Source: Anaerolineaceae bacterium (lineage in GTDB: Bacteria; Chloroflexota; Anaerolineae; Anaerolineales; Anaerolineaceae). Taken from it: a stretch of DNA of 34,864 bases. Made by a program: the position numbers and the translations under genes. The notes beneath the pieces are model-generated. The model made no database searches. It saw only the letters and a program-made list of their open reading frames with translations, and was not told the DNA's origin. Of this stretch, positions 32,605 to 34,864 are shown piece after piece. The stretch is taken from contig JAQTMA010000015.1 in the NCBI GenBank assembly GCA_028714615.1, positions 1-34,864 of the forward strand. Direction: 5' to 3'. Position 1 is the stretch's first letter, and the number at the start of each line of letters is the position of its first letter.

Positions 32605-34644
32605 GTGAACCTTCATTTCAAAGAGACCTTTGCCGGCAAAGTCGTCAACAAGAAATTGACCTTCAACACCGGGATGGACGAGTTCCCTCGCTATGTGCTC
32701 GAGTACCTGATCGACAACTACTGCTCCGAAGAGACCTTCGAAGAGGATTTCGAGCGGGTTAAACGGCGCCTGCGCGAGAATTTCGTGCACGGGGCGGAAG
32801 CCGAGCGTATCCGCTCCTATATCCGCGAGCACCGCGAGCATTCCATCATCGCCAGCCTGGAAGTGCGCCTGGTGGAAACCGAGGACAAGTATTGGGGCAC
32901 GATCGGTGCGATCAACGAGAGTTTTGTCAACATTCCCGAGGTGATGGTGAAGCAGTACCCCATGCTGCTGGCGGGCGGCATGTGGGGGACGATCTCCCTG
33001 ACCTATGATGAGAGCGAGGTCCATAATAAGAAGATCCGCCCCTTCAAAGTCATCGATTTCACCCCGTTCCAGATCTCGATGATCGACCTGCCAGAATTCC
33101 TCCAAAAACGCAAAGAGTTTACGGACGGGGAGTGGCTTGATATTCTGGTAAATTCCTTTGGGCTCAATCCGGGTCGCATGTCCCGGCGCGAGAAGCTAAT
33201 CTACATCAGCCGGGCCGTGCCGCTGGTGGAATCCAACCACAACATGATCGAGCTGGGTCCGCGAGAAACCGGCAAGACCTACCTCTTCCGCAATATGTCT
33301 TATTATGCTCATGTGCTCAGTGGGGGCAAGGCGACCCCCGCGGGATTGTTCATTAACTTGAATACCGGCACCGTCGGCCTGGTCGGCACCCGCGAGGCGG
33401 TGGTGTTCGACGAGATCGCCAACACCGATTTTACCGACCCTAAGGCGATGGTCAGCATGATGCAGGGCTTTATGCAGGACGGCAAGTTCAGCCGCGGCAA
33501 GAAGGAGATCCTGGCGTTCGGCTCGATCGTCCTGGTGGGAAATTTGGACGTGCAAGGCAGGCTGCCGCACGAAAAGTATTACACCCTGTTCGACCCGCTC
33601 CCGAGTTTCTTGCAAGTGGAGGCGCTCATCGACCGCTTGCACTACTATTTGCCCGGATGGGAAGTGCCCAAGATCAGCCCCGAATCGGCCAGCCAGGACT
33701 ACGGCTTTATCACCGACTATTTCTGCGAGATCATGCACGAGCTGCGCCGCATCGACGTCAGCGCACCGCTCAAGAGCCGCTTTGAGCTGTTCGACGCTGC
33801 CGGAGCCGGTCCGGGCTTGACCTCCCGTGATGTGCGCGCTATCTACAAAACCCTCTCTGGGCTGCTCAAGCTGATGTATCCCCACGGCCAGGTGACCGAC
33901 GAACAGTTGGAGGAACTGCTGCTTCTGGCGATTGAAGGACGCCAGCGCGTGCGTAACCAGCTTCACCTGATGGCCCCGGGGGAGTATGCCCCTACCCAGA
34001 TCGCTGCCCGCTTCGTTCAGGCCGGCAATGTCGTTTGTCCAAAACTGCTGGAAGGGGACCGCAAAGTCCACATCGAGATGCCCACCCAACCCGCAGTAGG
34101 GGAGGTAGTCGGCCTGGCTGTTGCCGGGGAGCAGGGGGTCATCCTGCGTTTCGAGATGCAGGTGAGCAAAGGCCACGGCCGCATCGTCCCGTTGGGGTCG
34201 ATCCAGAAGGTGATGCGCGAATCGATTGAAGCCGCCACGCAGTACATCAAGGTCTATGCGGCCGATCTGGGCGTTCCACCCGATTGGAAAGAGAATTTTG
34301 ACGTGGCGGTCCTGGCGACACAAATGGGCATCCCCAAAGAAGGCCCTTCAGCCGGCATCACCATCGTCACGGGCATCGTCTCAGCATTGAAGAACGTTCC
34401 GGTGCGCCATGACATTGCTATGACGGGCGAGATCACCATTATGGGTAAGGTGCTGGGCATCGGCGGGGTGCAGCCAAAACTGATGGCAGCCATTGACGCC
34501 GGGGTGAAAACCGTAATTATACCGGCCGAGAATGAGCGGGATGTTCAGAATCTCCCCGATTACATTCAAAACAAGATTGAAGTGAAATACGTCAGCGATA
34601 TTCGTGAAGTGCTGGCTATTGCCCTTTTCCTCCCCAATAGTTAA
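32605..34644 (+). CDS. brxL: BREX protein BrxL (AAA ATPase with Lon-like protease domain)
   Basis: The 679-aa length equals that of known BrxL proteins. It starts at a GTG behind AGAGG. The N-terminal domain (about 1-190) opens with [17 protein letters not shown], typical of BrxL. The AAA part has Walker A GPRETGKT (218-225) and Walker B VVFDEIAN (D269-E270). The C-terminal third is a Lon-type domain with the catalytic serine in KEGPSAGIT (S582) and lysine in [12 protein letters not shown] (K625), so the Ser-Lys pair is intact. BrxL forms DNA-binding rings in type 1 systems and is needed for defence there. It is GC-rich like brxC and pglZ, and closes the cluster. BrxL belongs to types 1 and 4, so it is unexpected beside a type 3-like methylase and helicase. 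Confidence 0.92.
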   Translation: MNLHFKETFAGKVVNKKLTFNTGMDEFPRYVLEYLIDNYCSEETFEEDFERVKRRLRENFVHGAEAERIRSYIREHREHSIIASLEVRLVETEDKYWGTIGAINESFVNIPEVMVKQYPMLLAGGMWGTISLTYDESEVHNKKIRPFKVIDFTPFQISMIDLPEFLQKRKEFTDGEWLDILVNSFGLNPGRMSRREKLIYISRAVPLVESNHNMIELGPRETGKTYLFRNMSYYAHVLSGGKATPAGLFINLNTGTVGLVGTREAVVFDEIANTDFTDPKAMVSMMQGFMQDGKFSRGKKEILAFGSIVLVGNLDVQGRLPHEKYYTLFDPLPSFLQVEALIDRLHYYLPGWEVPKISPESASQDYGFITDYFCEIMHELRRIDVSAPLKSRFELFDAAGAGPGLTSRDVRAIYKTLSGLLKLMYPHGQVTDEQLEELLLLAIEGRQRVRNQLHLMAPGEYAPTQIAARFVQAGNVVCPKLLEGDRKVHIEMPTQPAVGEVVGLAVAGEQGVILRFEMQVSKGHGRIVPLGSIQKVMRESIEAATQYIKVYAADLGVPPDWKENFDVAVLATQMGIPKEGPSAGITIVTGIVSALKNVPVRHDIAMTGEITIMGKVLGIGGVQPKLMAAIDAGVKTVIIPAENERDVQNLPDYIQNKIEVKYVSDIREVLAIALFLPNS

Positions 34645-34675
34645 TCCTTTGAATGAGTTGGAGAATTGAAAAGCA

Positions 34676-34736
34676 CCTCCCCTAAGATTTCGTTCTTTGG
34701 ATTTTTGGGGGAGGCAAGGAGGGGGTTCCTCCCTCC
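34676..34736. terminator. Possible transcription-end hairpins after brxL
   Basis: CCTCCCC (34676-34682) can pair with GGGGAGG (34708-34714) across about 25 bases, and GGAGGG (34718) with CCCTCC (34731-34736) across a short loop. A T-run lies inside the first loop, not after the stem, so this is not a classical intrinsic terminator. The remaining bases to the window end are AT-rich and hold no gene that I can support. Confidence 0.3.
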
Positions 34737-34864
34737 AACCTATCAACTAATTCCCAATCCCCCTTGCCAAAACAGAACATATATTCTATAATATCCCCCT
34801 CAACCTTTACCCCTGCACCTTTCCAACTGCATACAAGCTTATCGATCCAGGCATATCCTTGTCA

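Noticed and set aside
33196..34323. 375-codon open frame on the - strand inside brxL
   Set aside because: Antisense shadow of BrxL motifs, with no ribosome site and no recognisable protein.
1..34864. CRISPR array, tRNA, rRNA, integrase or transposase
   Set aside because: I looked for repeat-spacer patterns, tRNA arms at both flanks and DDE or tyrosine-recombinase text and saw none. The HTH protein resembles an excisionase but no partner is present.

Overview
The window is a phage-defence island built on a BREX-type (bacteriophage exclusion) gene cluster, all on the + strand from about 2.1 kb to 34.6 kb. The left flank (1-1931) is ordinary chromosome that is decaying. The organism is probably a Chloroflexota bacterium of the Anaerolineae kind. 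This is an inference from mixed GC-rich coding style, a multihaem cytochrome remnant, a DinB-like remnant and a FxLYD-like lipoprotein; no rRNA or tRNA is present to settle it.

Layout. 1-449: 3' end of an M48 metalloprotease. 469-1383: two truncated genes lying head to head, a secreted SGNH-like protein (-) and a multihaem cytochrome (+). 1417-1931 (-): a frameshifted DinB-like gene. 2092-2143: a promoter with a perfect inverted repeat at its start point. 2175-4161: a small excisionase-type HTH protein, a RadC-N fusion protein in the BrxA position, and a small BrxB/BrxF-slot protein. 4154-8452: BrxC/PglY ATPase. 8567-11052: accessory insert (duplicated lipoprotein, single-pass membrane protein, 146-aa unknown). 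11061-13646: PglX-type adenine methyltransferase with an AT-rich central replacement. 13704-14795: unknown. 14829-18248: SNF2/RapA-like helicase (BrxHII position). 18388-25666: a 2022-aa multi-AAA protein overlapping a 406-aa protein with a C-terminal HEPN-like motif. 25681-28467: PglZ. 28548-29946: a toxin-antitoxin-chaperone (TAC) module, HigB-HigA-SecB-like, with its own promoter and operator. 30108-32589: an unknown, an ADP-ribosylglycohydrolase and a CxxC protein. 32605-34644: BrxL (AAA plus Lon protease domain).

How it fits together. BrxC, PglX, BrxHII, PglZ and BrxL are recognisable BREX core proteins. The order brxC-pglX(I)-brxHII-pglZ resembles type 3, but the operon ends with BrxL, which belongs to types 1 and 4, so the locus is a hybrid or a new subtype. 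The core genes are GC-rich with a uniform codon style. The material between them is more AT-rich, so the core looks like a scaffold into which other modules were inserted. The strongest candidates for something undescribed are the AAA/HEPN pair just before PglZ, the TAC module between PglZ and BrxL, and the RadC-N fusion at the front of the operon.
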